64,000 bases of DNA from Acinetobacter sp. ANC 4558 (GCF_002135375.1 NZ_NEGH01000001.1:186001-250000), one strand, 5' to 3'. Positions 37,940 through 49,000 are shown, numbered from the stretch's first letter. Notes: generated by a model from the sequence alone, not told the origin. Program-made: numbers and translations.

Positions 37940-38323
37940 ATGAATCCTGAAACTAAAGGTACGGAAGCAATTCGTGCCATGATTACACTACGACAGTGTT
38001 GGTTTGAAAATGAAGAAATTTATTTAAATCAGGGCTGTTTACATTGTGGTTCTGCTGCAACCTACTTAATATACTTCACCAACCGTAAAATTCAGCAGCT
38101 CATGCTTGATTTTATTGGTCAGTATAATTGTAATTTTCAGCTCAGTTTTGATTTCTTAGATATTCCAAACTTTGAAAAAGCATATGAAATACTACTTTCC
38201 CGTTTAGAGCGTCTTGTGATTAACTATTCATTTACTCAAACACAAAGTCATCGCTCTCATTCTTTTGAAACCATTGACTCTATTTTTGAACGTCCATATA
38301 CCGGACTATGTCGTATTGCATAA
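37940..38323 (+). CDS. Fur-boxed hypothetical protein with CxxC motif
   Basis: The 127-residue protein is preceded by a Fur-covered promoter and an AAGGAAGCG ribosome site. It has a YLNQGCLHCGSAATYLIYF segment (CxxC, about 36-39) and a probable helical middle (AYEILLSRLERLVINY). No TM or signal peptide is seen. A further Cys sits near the C-terminus (GLCRIA). I do not recognise a family. It is presumably iron-repressed, but the promoter signal does not tell its role. Confidence 0.7.
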   Translation: MNPETKGTEAIRAMITLRQCWFENEEIYLNQGCLHCGSAATYLIYFTNRKIQQLMLDFIGQYNCNFQLSFDFLDIPNFEKAYEILLSRLERLVINYSFTQTQSHRSHSFETIDSIFERPYTGLCRIA

Positions 38324-38355
38324 GATAATACTTACATTTAATAATTTCTGACTTT

Positions 38356-38383
38356 AGCATGGTTTTCAACCATGCTTTTTATT
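38356..38383 (+). terminator. Terminator of the Fur-boxed gene
   Basis: A 9-bp stem (AGCATGGTT / AACCATGCT) with a TTC loop is followed by TTTTATTT. Confidence 0.85.
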
Positions 38384-38516
38384 TAATACACCTTTCAAAT
38401 AATAAAAGGCATCAATGCTCCGACATAAGTTGACGTTTAATTTATTTAATTCACACTTGAACAATTTTCATGCGCTATCATATAGGTTTTCTAGGTATTC
38501 CTTTTAGAGAATTTTT

Positions 38517-41348
38517 ATGAGTCAAAGTCATATCCGTATTCGAGGCGCACGTACTCACAATCTAAAAAATGTGTCTCTCGATATTCCACGCGACAAGTTT
38601 GTGGTAATCACGGGACTTTCTGGTTCAGGTAAGTCCTCTCTTGCATTTGATACCTTATATGCAGAAGGCCAACGTCGTTATGTAGAATCATTATCTGCCT
38701 ACGCACGCCAATTTCTTTCCCAAATGGAAAAGCCTGAAGTTGACTCTATTGAAGGCTTGAGTCCTGCGATTGCTATTGAGCAAAAATCTACCAGTCATAA
38801 CCCGCGTTCAACTGTAGGGACAATTACAGAAATCTATGATTATTTACGTTTATTATACGCACGTGTAGGCACACCTTTTTGTCCAGAACATGACCTACCT
38901 ATGGTGGCACAAACCATTACCGAAATGGTTGATGCCGTAAAAGCCTTGGATGAAGGTACGGCATTAATGTTACTTGCGCCAGTCGTACGTGAACGTAAAG
39001 GTGAATATACCGCTCTATTTGAACAACTACAAAGCCAAGGTTTTGTACGAGCGCGGGTCGATGGTGAGATTATGGAAATCGAACCTATTCCCGAACTGGA
39101 TAAAAAGAAAAAACATACCATTGAAGTGGTGGTTGACCGTTTCAAAGTCCGTGATGATTTAGGTAATCGAATTGCGGAATCGTTTGAAACTGCATTACGC
39201 TTAGGCAGTGATATTGCTATTTTATCTTGGATGAATGATGAGCATCCAGACCGTGTATTTTCTGCAAAACACTCATGTCCACAGTGTGATCGTGCTGTTG
39301 CTGAATTAGAACCGCGTTTATTTTCATTTAACAATCCTTTTGGTGCTTGCCCCGTATGTGATGGTTTAGGTACACGCAGTCACTTTAGTGCTGACAAACT
39401 CATCCCAAATCGTGAAGTATCAATTAGTCAAGGTGCCATTCGTGGCTGGGACAGACAACGTCCTTATTATTATACAATGATTCAAAAAGTGGCCGATCAC
39501 TTTGGCTTTTCTTTAGATACTCCTTGGAATGAACTTGATCCCAACACACAAAAGAAATTTTTATACGGTACAGGTAAAGAAAAAATAGATTTAAGCTACA
39601 TTGATGAACGCGGTCGTCGTCATAATAGAGTTCAAGCTTTTGAGGGAATTTTACCACATTTAGAGCGTCGCTATCGTGAAACTGAAAGTAATTATGTGCG
39701 TGATGATTTAGCCCAATATTTATCAAATGCTGCTTGTGATGCCTGTGATGGCTCTCGTCTGAATGAAATTTCACGCCATGTTAAAGTTCAAGATAAAACT
39801 ATTTCTGAAATTACCAAAATGTCCATTGGTGATGCTGAAAGCTATTATCAGACCTTAAATCTCACTGGGGCGAAAGGAGAAATTGCCGATAAAATATTTA
39901 AAGAAATTCGTGAACGACTTCTTTTCTTGGTCTCTGTAGGTTTAAATTATTTAAGTCTTTCTCGCTCTGCGGAAACACTTTCAGGCGGGGAAGCACAGCG
40001 CATTCGTTTAGCATCTCAAATTGGTGCTGGATTAATGGGGGTCATGTATGTACTTGATGAACCATCAATTGGCTTGCATCAACGTGATAATGATCGGTTA
40101 CTTGAAACACTTGTTCGTTTACGTGACTTAGGTAATACGGTTTTAGTCGTTGAACATGATGAAGATGCCATTCGTGCCGCCGATCATATTATTGATATTG
40201 GTCCTGGTGCAGGCATTCATGGAGGACATATTATTGCTGAAGGTACTTATGATGAATTAGCTGCGAATGAAAACTCATTAACAGGTCAATATCTATCTGG
40301 CAAACTTAAAATTGAAGTTCCAAAACAACGAACTCAGCCTCCAAAGCCTGAAGAACAAATTAAATTAATGGGCGCTGCGGGTCATAACTTAAAAAATGTC
40401 GATTTAATTCTTCCCCTCGGCATCATGACGTGTGTCACAGGTGTTTCAGGTTCTGGTAAATCTACATTAATCAATCGTACGTTATTGCCTTTAGCAGCGA
40501 CGCAGCTTAATGGAGCAACCACTTTAACGGCTGAAAAATTTGATTCAATCGATGGCTTGCAATTCTTAGACAAAGTCGTTGATATTGATCAAAGTCCGAT
40601 TGGACGTACACCACGCTCAAATCCAGCAACTTATACGGGTTTATTCACTCCCATTCGTGAATTGTTTGCCCAAACTCAAGAAGCCAAAGGTCGTGGTTAT
40701 ACTGCGGGTCGCTTTTCATTTAATGTTAAAGGTGGTCGCTGTGAAGCATGTGAAGGCGATGGTATGATTAAAGTCGCAATGCACTTTTTACCAGATATGT
40801 ACGTACCCTGCGATGCTTGTCATGGTAAACGCTATAACCGTGAAACATTAGAAATTAACTACAAAGGAAAAAATATTTCAGATGTTTTAGAAATGACAGT
40901 GGAAGATGCGATGCATTTCTTTGATGCTATTCCAGTTATTCATCGTCGTTTAGAAACTTTAAATCAAGTTGGGTTAGGCTATATTCGTTTGGGACAATCT
41001 GCGACAACACTTTCAGGTGGTGAAGCACAACGTGTAAAACTCGCACGTGAATTAGCAAAACGCGATACAGGTAAAACCTTATATGTACTTGATGAGCCAA
41101 CGACTGGCTTGCATTTCCATGATATTGCCAAACTTTTAGATATTCTTCATGAACTACGTAATAAAGGAAATACCATTGTCGTGATTGAGCATAATCTCGA
41201 TGTCGTTAAAACAGCTGATTGGGTTGTCGACTTAGGTCCAGAAGGTGGTGCAGGTGGTGGTCAAATTATTGCTGAAGGAACACCAGAAGCTGTCGCAAAA
41301 TCTAAAGTCTCGCATACAGCAAAATTTTTAAAACCTTTATTGAAATAA
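38517..41348 (+). CDS. uvrA: Excinuclease ABC subunit A
   Basis: The 943-residue protein has two ABC ATPase halves. Walker A motifs are [10 protein letters not shown] (about 33-42) and [10 protein letters not shown] (about 643). ABC signatures are [10 protein letters not shown] and [10 protein letters not shown]. Zinc fingers CPQCDRA..CPVCDG and [14 protein letters not shown] are visible. It detects bulky DNA lesions with UvrB. No LexA-type CTGT-N8-ACAG box is evident upstream, which fits the known absence of LexA in Acinetobacter. A strong terminator follows. Confidence 0.97.
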   Translation: MSQSHIRIRGARTHNLKNVSLDIPRDKFVVITGLSGSGKSSLAFDTLYAEGQRRYVESLSAYARQFLSQMEKPEVDSIEGLSPAIAIEQKSTSHNPRSTVGTITEIYDYLRLLYARVGTPFCPEHDLPMVAQTITEMVDAVKALDEGTALMLLAPVVRERKGEYTALFEQLQSQGFVRARVDGEIMEIEPIPELDKKKKHTIEVVVDRFKVRDDLGNRIAESFETALRLGSDIAILSWMNDEHPDRVFSAKHSCPQCDRAVAELEPRLFSFNNPFGACPVCDGLGTRSHFSADKLIPNREVSISQGAIRGWDRQRPYYYTMIQKVADHFGFSLDTPWNELDPNTQKKFLYGTGKEKIDLSYIDERGRRHNRVQAFEGILPHLERRYRETESNYVRDDLAQYLSNAACDACDGSRLNEISRHVKVQDKTISEITKMSIGDAESYYQTLNLTGAKGEIADKIFKEIRERLLFLVSVGLNYLSLSRSAETLSGGEAQRIRLASQIGAGLMGVMYVLDEPSIGLHQRDNDRLLETLVRLRDLGNTVLVVEHDEDAIRAADHIIDIGPGAGIHGGHIIAEGTYDELAANENSLTGQYLSGKLKIEVPKQRTQPPKPEEQIKLMGAAGHNLKNVDLILPLGIMTCVTGVSGSGKSTLINRTLLPLAATQLNGATTLTAEKFDSIDGLQFLDKVVDIDQSPIGRTPRSNPATYTGLFTPIRELFAQTQEAKGRGYTAGRFSFNVKGGRCEACEGDGMIKVAMHFLPDMYVPCDACHGKRYNRETLEINYKGKNISDVLEMTVEDAMHFFDAIPVIHRRLETLNQVGLGYIRLGQSATTLSGGEAQRVKLARELAKRDTGKTLYVLDEPTTGLHFHDIAKLLDILHELRNKGNTIVVIEHNLDVVKTADWVVDLGPEGGAGGGQIIAEGTPEAVAKSKVSHTAKFLKPLLK

Positions 41349-41370
41349 TTTCATATTTCAATTGATTGCA

Positions 41371-41398
41371 AAAAACAGCGATGAATTCGCTGTTTTTT
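41371..41398 (+). terminator. Terminator between uvrA and a diguanylate cyclase gene
   Basis: An 11-bp stem (AAAAACAGCGA / TCGCTGTTTTT) with a 5-base loop and T/A runs on both sides, so it can act bidirectionally. Confidence 0.9.
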
Positions 41399-41440
41399 AA
41401 TTCATTGCTTTTTCATCTTTTAAATGGCATCACAAATTCA

Positions 41441-43144
41441 TTAATCTGCAACCGCATTTTTTCCAGAAGTTTTAACTTTTAATAACGATTTATCAGCTCG
41501 ATCAAATAACTCTTTCCACGTTGTGGCACCAACTGCAACACCTGCGCTTACAGAAATGTTGATATCTGTTTCTTTTTCAGCTACAAAAAATACACTGTTG
41601 GCAATATCATTGCGGATTTTTTCTGCAACTAAAAGCGTATCTTTGACTTCAATAGAATCTAAAATAATAATAAACTCATCCCCTCCATAACGCACAATTA
41701 CGTCAGAAGTTCTTAGGTTAGATTTCAGTTTATTTGCAATAAATTGAATGACTTGATCACCCACAATATGACCATAGTTGTCATTAATTTTTTTAAAATC
41801 ATCAATATCTAAGATAATTAAACCTGTACGACTGAGCTTTTCAGTATGTTCTTCTAAAATTTGTACGTATTTCTCTAATGCTAAACGGTTAGATACACCA
41901 GTTAAAGCATCTGTATTGGCAATATTATGAAGTTGAAATTCTAATATATCGCGTTGTTGCAACTTAGTTTGCAGCTTCTGAATCGCTTCGAATAATGATA
42001 TTGAGGTATCATAATACTCTTGATCTGTCCCATCACTATTTTTATTCGCCAACATTAATATTTTTTGACGTGCTTCAATCAAAGGCTTAAAAATTCGGTT
42101 ACGTGCATATGCTAAAGTAAATAATGCCGTAATCAGTGAAATCAAAGATACAACTATCGAAAAAATAAACTGCCTAAATGTATTTTGATTTTCATGTTGT
42201 ATATGTGGAATAAAATTATTAATAACATATGATTGTAAATCAACAACAGTAGAGAATTTTCCAACCATCTCATCAGTCAATTCAGTCGCAGTTAATGAAT
42301 AGGGTAAATGATCTGTACTATCATCAATTAAATTTTCAACAAGTGGTATCCCCTGATCCATAAATTGAGTTTGCACATGCTGATGTAATTCTAAATATTT
42401 TTCTGTTTTTAACTGCTCAGGTTGCAATGTACTGATTAATTTCCATAAATAATAAGCTTGGTGTTGTGTTTGTAAAGACTTTTCACGATTTTCATCAGGC
42501 AATGTTTCTTGAAACGTTAAAGGTGCAATAATATTTGATGCAACGCGACCCGCTTGATCCCTTAAATCGGTAAGCAGTAAAACAATTGTATAATAGTTTG
42601 AAATATCTGAGGTTTTTCCTGCTGAGTGTTTCACGAAATACTCTAATGATGATCGAGCAACATCCCATGCGGTATACATTTTTTGAATAGAATAATCAAA
42701 CTTGTTTACAGAACGCTGCGCAGGTGAAAATTTTGTATATTCATCAACCGCAATTCGTCCTTCAGAAAGTGCAATCTTAAAATCATGCTCTAACAATGAC
42801 ATAAGTTTTGAATAATGCTTATGTCCTAATAAAGCAATCGTCTCATTAAGTTTCTGATCTAATTTTTCCCGATGTTTTTTAAGTGCTATCGTATTTTTTT
42901 CTAATGATTCAGGGGTACTAGACATCACATTATTTGAAGGTCCCCGCTCTTCTGAAACTAAATTTGAAAGATCTGTTAAATTTTTTAGAACAGAGATCTC
43001 AGCTAAGGCTTGCTCCGATTTTTGATATGCGTGAAAACTATTCAATGTTAATGGAATAGAAATTAAAAAAATTGAACCAATGATGACGACCATTGAACCA
43101 AATAATCTTTGCTTAATATGTTCTGAATGTAAGTTATACTTCAT
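41441..43144 (-). CDS. Membrane-bound diguanylate cyclase (GGDEF)
   Basis: The protein has about 567 residues from the ATG at 43144 (MKYNLHSEH). A first TM (about 19-41) is followed by a periplasmic sensor of about 270 residues, a second TM at about 315-340, a linker, then a GGDEF domain at about 405-567. GGDEF itself lies at about 487-491, preceded five residues upstream by RTSD, an RxxD inhibitory site. It should make c-di-GMP and be feedback-inhibited. An in-frame TTG at 43159 adds five residues. Ligand unknown. Confidence 0.88.
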   Translation of the reverse strand: MKYNLHSEHIKQRLFGSMVVIIGSIFLISIPLTLNSFHAYQKSEQALAEISVLKNLTDLSNLVSEERGPSNNVMSSTPESLEKNTIALKKHREKLDQKLNETIALLGHKHYSKLMSLLEHDFKIALSEGRIAVDEYTKFSPAQRSVNKFDYSIQKMYTAWDVARSSLEYFVKHSAGKTSDISNYYTIVLLLTDLRDQAGRVASNIIAPLTFQETLPDENREKSLQTQHQAYYLWKLISTLQPEQLKTEKYLELHQHVQTQFMDQGIPLVENLIDDSTDHLPYSLTATELTDEMVGKFSTVVDLQSYVINNFIPHIQHENQNTFRQFIFSIVVSLISLITALFTLAYARNRIFKPLIEARQKILMLANKNSDGTDQEYYDTSISLFEAIQKLQTKLQQRDILEFQLHNIANTDALTGVSNRLALEKYVQILEEHTEKLSRTGLIILDIDDFKKINDNYGHIVGDQVIQFIANKLKSNLRTSDVIVRYGGDEFIIILDSIEVKDTLLVAEKIRNDIANSVFFVAEKETDINISVSAGVAVGATTWKELFDRADKSLLKVKTSGKNAVAD

Positions 43145-43288
43145 TAATAACTTGCCCAAATAACAAAAGGCCTAATATTTATTATTTTAAGTTTACAATA
43201 ATTTCATACCTTTGTTTCTAATTTAATCACATTCTTTTATGGTACTTTCTGTAATTTTCATCAAAATAAGAAAAGATTAATATATTTA

Positions 43289-43317
43289 TTTACACGTGCC
43301 ACAATAAAGTGCATAAT
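43289..43317 (+). promoter_or_regulatory. Sigma-70-type promoter of a second candidate sRNA
   Basis: TTTACA (43289-43294), exactly 17 bases, then CATAAT (43312-43317). It lies divergent from the cyclase gene and points into a stretch with no ORF that ends in a strong terminator. Confidence 0.65.
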
Positions 43318-43323
43318 GCACCT

Positions 43324-43420
43324 TATTGGGGCGAATAAATAAAATTCTCAGCAGATTTTAGCATTTTTCCACAAATTTTGGCAGAAAAATCCTGATTTTT
43401 AACAAAATCAGGATTTTTTT
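43324..43420 (+). ncRNA. Candidate sRNA (about 100 nt)
   Basis: From the predicted start to the terminator (13-bp stem AAATCCTGATTTT / AAAATCAGGATTT at 43387-43416, then a T-run) the stretch has no credible ORF. It contains GCGAATAAATAAAATTCTC and a pyrimidine-rich centre. Promoter plus terminator with nothing coded between supports a small RNA. No known family is recognised. Confidence 0.55.
43387..43420 (+). terminator. Terminator of the candidate sRNA
   Basis: A 13-bp perfect stem with a TAAC loop is followed by seven Ts. No ORF ends here, so it marks the end of a non-coding transcript. Confidence 0.85.
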
Positions 43421-44105
43421 ATTATAATCGAATAATAGTTCTAGTATAAGTGCATTATATTGGTGCAAAAATTAACACCAAAATTTTCATAATATGCGAT
43501 AAAATCAAAAAAAAAATTCTTAGAGTTCTGCTATGTGTTTTCGCAAAAAACATGAAATATAATATTCAAACAAAACTCTTCTTACCTAGATTTTCAGTAA
43601 AACTTACTAAAACTAAAGCATATTATTAGTAGTCTACGTCTTAGTGCTGAAATCCTAAAATTATAAAATATGATCGATGTAGGCAAATCATTCATAAATA
43701 GATCAACAGACAACATCACTTAGAATAATTAATTTAAAATCAATTCTCTATATCATAAAAATCAAAAATAAAGTGCTTTATCTTAATTGGCAAAACAAAA
43801 CTTTAAAAAAGGATTTTAATAATAATTTTTTCTATAAAAATCAAATTTTAAAAGCATAAATTATCAATAATTGTATAAATTTTAAACTTTTTTAAAAAAG
43901 GATTGAATAGTTACATTAATGTAAGAATTAATTTGAATCAATATCTTAATTATTATAGTAATTTTCAATTAAATTATGAAAACGATGAAAATACAACCTA
44001 TTGATTTATAATTATTTTAATATTTCATTTTTACAAAAATAAGTGGAATTTATTATTTATATCAAAAACCAGTATAAATTGTAATTTATTGATCTTATCG
44101 ACCAA
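43421..44105. other. Long AT-rich region upstream of omp33-36
   Basis: About 685 bases with long A/T runs. It holds an NtrC-like half-site pair at 43450-43466 (TGCATTATATTGGTGCA) but no ORF, RNA gene or other clear signal. It is the largest empty stretch in the window. Confidence 0.45.
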
Positions 44106-44133
44106 TTGACTTAAAGGATTGTTACAATACAAT
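44106..44133 (+). promoter_or_regulatory. Promoter of omp33-36
   Basis: TTGACT (44106-44111), 16 bases, TACAAT (44128-44133). The transcription start would lie about 35 bases before the ATG at 44176. Confidence 0.65.
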
Positions 44134-44175
44134 GTCACAACTTTATATTTTTTTGTTTTAATGACTGGTAATTTC

Positions 44176-45060
44176 ATGAAAAAACTCGGTTTAGCCACAG
44201 CTCTATTATTTGCCATGACTGGTGCTCAAGCATACCAATTTGAAGTGCAAGGTCAAGTGGAACATATTGAAGATAAAAATGCGCATAATAAATACACTGG
44301 TGCTATCCAAGGTACTTATTATTACAGTGATGTAGATTCTAAAAAAGGCCCTTTAGCTGAGGCAGCTTTTTTAAATCAAGCATCTAGCGTATCTTTAGCA
44401 TATGATTTTGGTAAATATTCAAGTGCTGTAAATGATGTAAAATATACGTCTCAAGCTTTTGGTGTTAAAGGTGAAACTTATATTCCAACACCTATCCTTC
44501 CTGTATATGCAAGCGCATCTTATAACCACACAAACCGTAGTTATAAAAATGATGAAGCGCATAACAATGGTGACATTTATGCACTTGAAATTGGTACATT
44601 AATTGCGCCTAACTTCTTAATTGCTGGTGGTTATACGCGTGTAGCAGACAAAGCACAAGCAGCTTATGATACTTTTGATGTTCTAGAAAGTGGTACAATT
44701 CACACTGTTTTTGATCGTGCTGTGATTGGTAACAAGAAAGATGTTGCAACAGCTCGTGCAAAATATGTAGGTGCAATTGATGGCACAAACATGGCAATTG
44801 GTTTTGAAACTGGCCTAGTTTATGGTGAACACACTGCATATAACATCAAATCTGATTTGTACCTTACTCCAGCGTTAAGCGTTGGTGCAGCTTATTCTGC
44901 AACAAGTGCAAATGTTGCATCTGATAAAGTTTGGAGTGCAAATGTAAACTACTTTATCACTCAAGACATTTCAGTTGCTGCTAGCTATGCAAGTACAAGT
45001 GCATTAGGTAACCACTCTAATCACCAAGCAGTTGGCTTAAATGCTAAATACCGTTTCTAA
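44176..45060 (+). CDS. omp33-36: Outer-membrane porin Omp33-36 family
   Basis: The 294-residue protein has a signal peptide (MKKLGLATALLFAMTGAQA) and a beta-barrel ending with the aromatic KYRF. Stretches conserved with A. baumannii Omp33-36 include AYQFEVQGQ, GPLAEAAFLNQASSVS, RAKYVGAIDGTNMAIGFE and VGLNAKYRF. In A. baumannii this porin is a water channel involved in virulence and in carbapenem susceptibility when lost. The ATG at 44176 starts the signal; one at 44161 adds five residues. A strong terminator is shared with betT. Confidence 0.93.
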   Translation: MKKLGLATALLFAMTGAQAYQFEVQGQVEHIEDKNAHNKYTGAIQGTYYYSDVDSKKGPLAEAAFLNQASSVSLAYDFGKYSSAVNDVKYTSQAFGVKGETYIPTPILPVYASASYNHTNRSYKNDEAHNNGDIYALEIGTLIAPNFLIAGGYTRVADKAQAAYDTFDVLESGTIHTVFDRAVIGNKKDVATARAKYVGAIDGTNMAIGFETGLVYGEHTAYNIKSDLYLTPALSVGAAYSATSANVASDKVWSANVNYFITQDISVAASYASTSALGNHSNHQAVGLNAKYRF

Positions 45061-45077
45061 TTTTTATTAGAAATCAT

Positions 45078-45104
45078 AAAAAAGGACGCTAAGCGTCCTT
45101 TTTT
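45078..45104. terminator. Bidirectional terminator, omp33-36 and betT
   Basis: A 12-bp stem (AAAAAAGGACGC / GCGTCCTTTTTT) with a TAA loop lies 17 bases after the porin stop and directly beside the convergent betT stop. Confidence 0.92.
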
Positions 45105-45105
45105 A

Positions 45106-47082
45106 TTACTCGGCGGTTCTAACCAGACTAAGAAAATGTAAATGACGTTCGTATTGATCAATAATATCTTGTATTAAATCTTCAATGGTCCATTCCATTA
45201 CATCATAATTTTGACCACCTTCTTTTAGAAATACCTCGGCTTGGTAATACTCTAATGGCTCCATTTCAGCTTGAATATCAGCCATAAAACTTGGAGGAAT
45301 GGTTTCCGTTGCCATGACTTGATAAACAAATTTAATTTCATCTAAATGATCCACTCTTAATTTCAGACCATTTTCAACAGTTTGAATTTTCACATCTAAA
45401 TTTCGTCGTAAGAACTCACGTTTAATTTTCTCAAATGCATCTAAAACTGTTGTCTGAATATATTCATCAATTTCCGATTTTTGATGTGGATAATGCATTA
45501 TTAAACCCAAGCGTTGTTGCCAACTCCTTGGTTTTTGAATAGCACGAGGCGTAATACGCGCCAACTTTAATGCTTGTATCTTCGTAATATCGAGTCTTAA
45601 AGCTTTTAATAAACCCCAACACATCATTAACATGATAAATGTGAATGGTAGTGCACTTAAAATGGTCGCTGATTGTAATGCATGCAAACCGCCAGCCAAT
45701 AACAATATACTTGCTAATGCTGCCATTAATATGGCCCAAAACAAACGCTGCCAGATTGGAGAACCTTCCTTTTTGGAGGTCAAATAATCGGTTACCAAAG
45801 CACCAGAGTCTGCTGATGTTACGAAAAATAAAATCACCAATACCGTTGCAAGAAAACTCATGGTTCCAGAAAATGGCAAGGTATTTAAAAATTCAAATAA
45901 TGCCATTGAAGAGTCTTTCTGGACGACCGTAATTAAGGCTGTATTTCCTTCATGAAGAATACTGTTTAATGCAGCATTACCCATAAAGCCCATCCAGATT
46001 AATGTAAATCCTGTTGGAATCAGCAAAACGCCAACAATAAATTCTCGAATTGTTCGTCCTTGCGAAACTCGAGCAATAAATAATCCAACAAATGGCGACC
46101 ATGAAATCCACCATGCCCAATACATAATGGTCCAACCACCAATCCAATTATTAGATTGATATGCATACAAATTAAAGGTCATATTAAATAAGTTGGATAC
46201 ATATTGACCTGTATTTTGGATGGTTGTTTGCAATAAATAAATGGTTGGTCCTGCAAAAAAAACAAATAATAATAGGAATAATGCTAAGACTAAATTAATC
46301 TCAGACAGTCGCTTAATGCCTTTATCCAATCCCAATACAACGGATAAAGAAGCAAGCGCTGTAACCATCACAATAAGTATTAATTGCGTAGAAGCAGAAT
46401 GTTCAATTTGAAATAAATGATGTAGACCTGAGTTAATTTGAGTTACCCCAAAGCCTAAGGTTGTTGCGATTCCAAATATCGTTCCAATTGTTGCAAACGT
46501 ATCTACGCCATCACCAATTGGACCATAAATTTTGTTTCCAATGATTGGATATAACGCAGAACGTATTTTTAAAGGTAAATTATGCCGATATGCAAAATAG
46601 GCTAAAGATAAACCAACAATCGTATAAATTGCCCAAGCATGAAATCCCCAATGAAAAAAGGTAACTTTCATCGCCAATTGCGCAGCTTGAACTGTTTCAG
46701 CATCACCTACTGGTGGGGAAATATAATGCATCACAGGTTCGGCAATGCCAAAGAACATTAAACCAATACCCATACCTGTAGTAAATAGCATGGCAAACCA
46801 CGATGCATTCGTATAGCTTGGTTGACTATGGTCTGGTCCAAGTTTAATTTTTCCCATTTCTGAAAGAGCAATATAGATGAGAAGAATTAAAAAAATGGCA
46901 ACAGATAAAACATAAAACCAACTGAAGGAATCTGTTACCCAGTGGTTTAATTGTTTTGTAATGAGATCAAACGTGTCTGGTGTCAATAAAACAATCGTGA
47001 TAAAAATCCCAATAATAATGACAGTACTTAAAAAAACATTTGGATTCACATTGGAATACCAGTTTGTTTTCTTGGAAGGCAT
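45106..47082 (-). CDS. betT: BCCT transporter, BetT-like choline/betaine carrier
   Basis: The 658-residue carrier has 12 TM segments and the BCCT signature around GGWTIMYWAWWISWSPFVGLF (TM8 Trp box, about 316-336). A cytoplasmic tail of about 130 residues is typical of BetT-type choline transporters regulated by osmolarity. It takes up choline or glycine betaine with protons or sodium. No bet enzymes are in this window, so the exact solute is inferred from tail and length. It converges with the porin gene. Confidence 0.85.
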   Translation of the reverse strand: MPSKKTNWYSNVNPNVFLSTVIIIGIFITIVLLTPDTFDLITKQLNHWVTDSFSWFYVLSVAIFLILLIYIALSEMGKIKLGPDHSQPSYTNASWFAMLFTTGMGIGLMFFGIAEPVMHYISPPVGDAETVQAAQLAMKVTFFHWGFHAWAIYTIVGLSLAYFAYRHNLPLKIRSALYPIIGNKIYGPIGDGVDTFATIGTIFGIATTLGFGVTQINSGLHHLFQIEHSASTQLILIVMVTALASLSVVLGLDKGIKRLSEINLVLALFLLLFVFFAGPTIYLLQTTIQNTGQYVSNLFNMTFNLYAYQSNNWIGGWTIMYWAWWISWSPFVGLFIARVSQGRTIREFIVGVLLIPTGFTLIWMGFMGNAALNSILHEGNTALITVVQKDSSMALFEFLNTLPFSGTMSFLATVLVILFFVTSADSGALVTDYLTSKKEGSPIWQRLFWAILMAALASILLLAGGLHALQSATILSALPFTFIMLMMCWGLLKALRLDITKIQALKLARITPRAIQKPRSWQQRLGLIMHYPHQKSEIDEYIQTTVLDAFEKIKREFLRRNLDVKIQTVENGLKLRVDHLDEIKFVYQVMATETIPPSFMADIQAEMEPLEYYQAEVFLKEGGQNYDVMEWTIEDLIQDIIDQYERHLHFLSLVRTAE

Positions 47083-47247
47083 AATTCCCCCATTTTGAAT
47101 TTATTTAAATGACTTATAAAGATTTGCTGTTAAAGCAATTAGACACATATTCATGTGAAAAGCGAGATTAAGAAAATATAAAATATTTATTCAATAATAA
47201 TTAATTGTTAAAAATAAAGCTGTTATAACACTGTTATAATCTCGTAA

Positions 47248-47278
47248 CAAAAAAGCCTCTAAAAAGAGGCTTTTTTTA
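47248..47278 (-). terminator. Terminator of the yjcH-actP operon
   Basis: An 11-bp stem (AAAAAGCCTCT / AGAGGCTTTTT) with an AAAA loop and T-runs, immediately after the actP stop. Confidence 0.9.
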
Positions 47279-47289
47279 ATCTATTTTAA

Positions 47290-48999
47290 TTAGTGATCAG
47301 ATGCACCAGAAATTCCTAGCCCCGTTTGTGAGCGTACAAACTGCGCATCAAATGCTTTACGTTCTGCTTGTGCTTGTGCTGAATTATCAGTCACAGAGAA
47401 CAACCAACAGCAGATGAATGATAAAGGCATTGCAAAAATAGCAGGACCATTAAATGGATTCACAGGCTTATCTGAAATACCGAACGTATCGACCCATACT
47501 GCTTTTGAAAGAACAATCAATGTCACTGCTGTAACAAGACCAACAACGCCACCTATCACCGCACCACGTGTTGTTAGACCTTTCCAGTACATTGAAAGTA
47601 CAAGTACAGGGAAGTTCGCACATGCCGCAACTGAGAATGCTAAACCAACCATGAATGCAACGTTTTGCTTTTCGAATAGAATTCCTAACACCATCGCAAA
47701 AATAGCTAAACCTAATGTTGCAATTTTAGACATACGTAATTCAGATTCAGGTGTCGTTTCACCTTTCTTAAATACGTTGGCATATAAATCATGAGAGATT
47801 GCTGAAGCACCAGATAAGGTTAAACCAGCAACAACTGCAAGAATTGTGGCAAATGCGACTGCTGAAATAAAGCCCATGAACAAATCACCACCCACTGCAT
47901 CAGATAGGTGAATCGCTGCCATGTTATTGCCGCCAACAAGTTCTAACTTCCCTGTCACCGCCATTTTTGCAACATCTAAGAATTGTGGATTGTTTGAAAC
48001 ATAAAGAATCGCACCAAAACCAATAATAAATGTTAATAGATAGAAGTAACCAATAAAACCTGTCGCAACTACTACAGATTTACGAGCTTCTTTAGCATCT
48101 TTTACAGTAAAGAAACGCATTAAAATATGTGGCAAACCAGCGGTACCAAACATTAATGCAAGACCTAATGAAATTGCATCAATTGGATTCGATGCTAAAT
48201 TCCCAGGCCCCATGATTTTTGCAGCATCTGTTAATGATACATCATGAACTTTAGAGAACACATGAATCGCTTGTTCAAACATATTTGTGAAGCTGAAACC
48301 CACACCTTTCATAACCATGAAAGCCATAAATGTAGCACCCGAAAGCAACATTACAGCTTTAATAATTTGAACCCATGTTGTTGCCAACATTCCACCAAAC
48401 ATTACATATGCCATCATTAAAAGACCAACAATGACAACTGCAATATTATAATTCAATCCAAATAACAGCTTAATAAGCTGTCCTGCACCCACCATTTGTG
48501 CAATTAAATAGAAAGCAACAACAACAAGTGAGCTAATAGCTGCTAAGGTACGTACAGGCTTTTCAGCTAATCGGAAAGAAACAACATCAGATAAATTATA
48601 TTTACCAAGGTTACGTAAGCGTTCTGCAATTAAGAATAATACAATTGGCCAGCCAACCATAAATCCTAAAGAATAGAGCAAACCATCAAAGCCTGATAAA
48701 AAAACCATGGCAGAAATACCCAAGAAGGATGCTGCTGACATATAGTCACCCGCAATGGCTAAACCATTTTGGAAACCAGAAATTCCTCCACCAGCGGTAT
48801 AAAAGTCTTTGGTACTCGTCGTTTGTTTAGCAGCCCATTTTGTAATAAATAAGGTTGCACCCACAAAAATAAGGAACATGATGATTGCAGGCCAATTGGT
48901 TGCTTGCTGTTCTGCAGCACCCAAATCTGGGCCAGCAAATACCATTCCAGGTATAACGACCGTAGATGCAATAAGCGCTTTAAGTGAATTCCATTTCAT
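47290..48999 (-). CDS. actP: Cation/acetate symporter ActP
   Basis: The 569-residue SSS-family carrier has a signal-like N-terminus ([23 protein letters not shown]) and about 13 TM segments. Motifs include [32 protein letters not shown], and [17 protein letters not shown] in TM5. It imports acetate and related short acids with a cation. I chose the ATG at 48999 because AAGGACC lies 9 bases upstream; a frame extending to 49056 overlaps the upstream gene. It sits 1 base after the DUF485 gene, so the pair is an operon. Confidence 0.93.
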   Translation of the reverse strand: MKWNSLKALIASTVVIPGMVFAGPDLGAAEQQATNWPAIIMFLIFVGATLFITKWAAKQTTSTKDFYTAGGGISGFQNGLAIAGDYMSAASFLGISAMVFLSGFDGLLYSLGFMVGWPIVLFLIAERLRNLGKYNLSDVVSFRLAEKPVRTLAAISSLVVVAFYLIAQMVGAGQLIKLLFGLNYNIAVVIVGLLMMAYVMFGGMLATTWVQIIKAVMLLSGATFMAFMVMKGVGFSFTNMFEQAIHVFSKVHDVSLTDAAKIMGPGNLASNPIDAISLGLALMFGTAGLPHILMRFFTVKDAKEARKSVVVATGFIGYFYLLTFIIGFGAILYVSNNPQFLDVAKMAVTGKLELVGGNNMAAIHLSDAVGGDLFMGFISAVAFATILAVVAGLTLSGASAISHDLYANVFKKGETTPESELRMSKIATLGLAIFAMVLGILFEKQNVAFMVGLAFSVAACANFPVLVLSMYWKGLTTRGAVIGGVVGLVTAVTLIVLSKAVWVDTFGISDKPVNPFNGPAIFAMPLSFICCWLFSVTDNSAQAQAERKAFDAQFVRSQTGLGISGASDH

Positions 49000-49000
49000 C

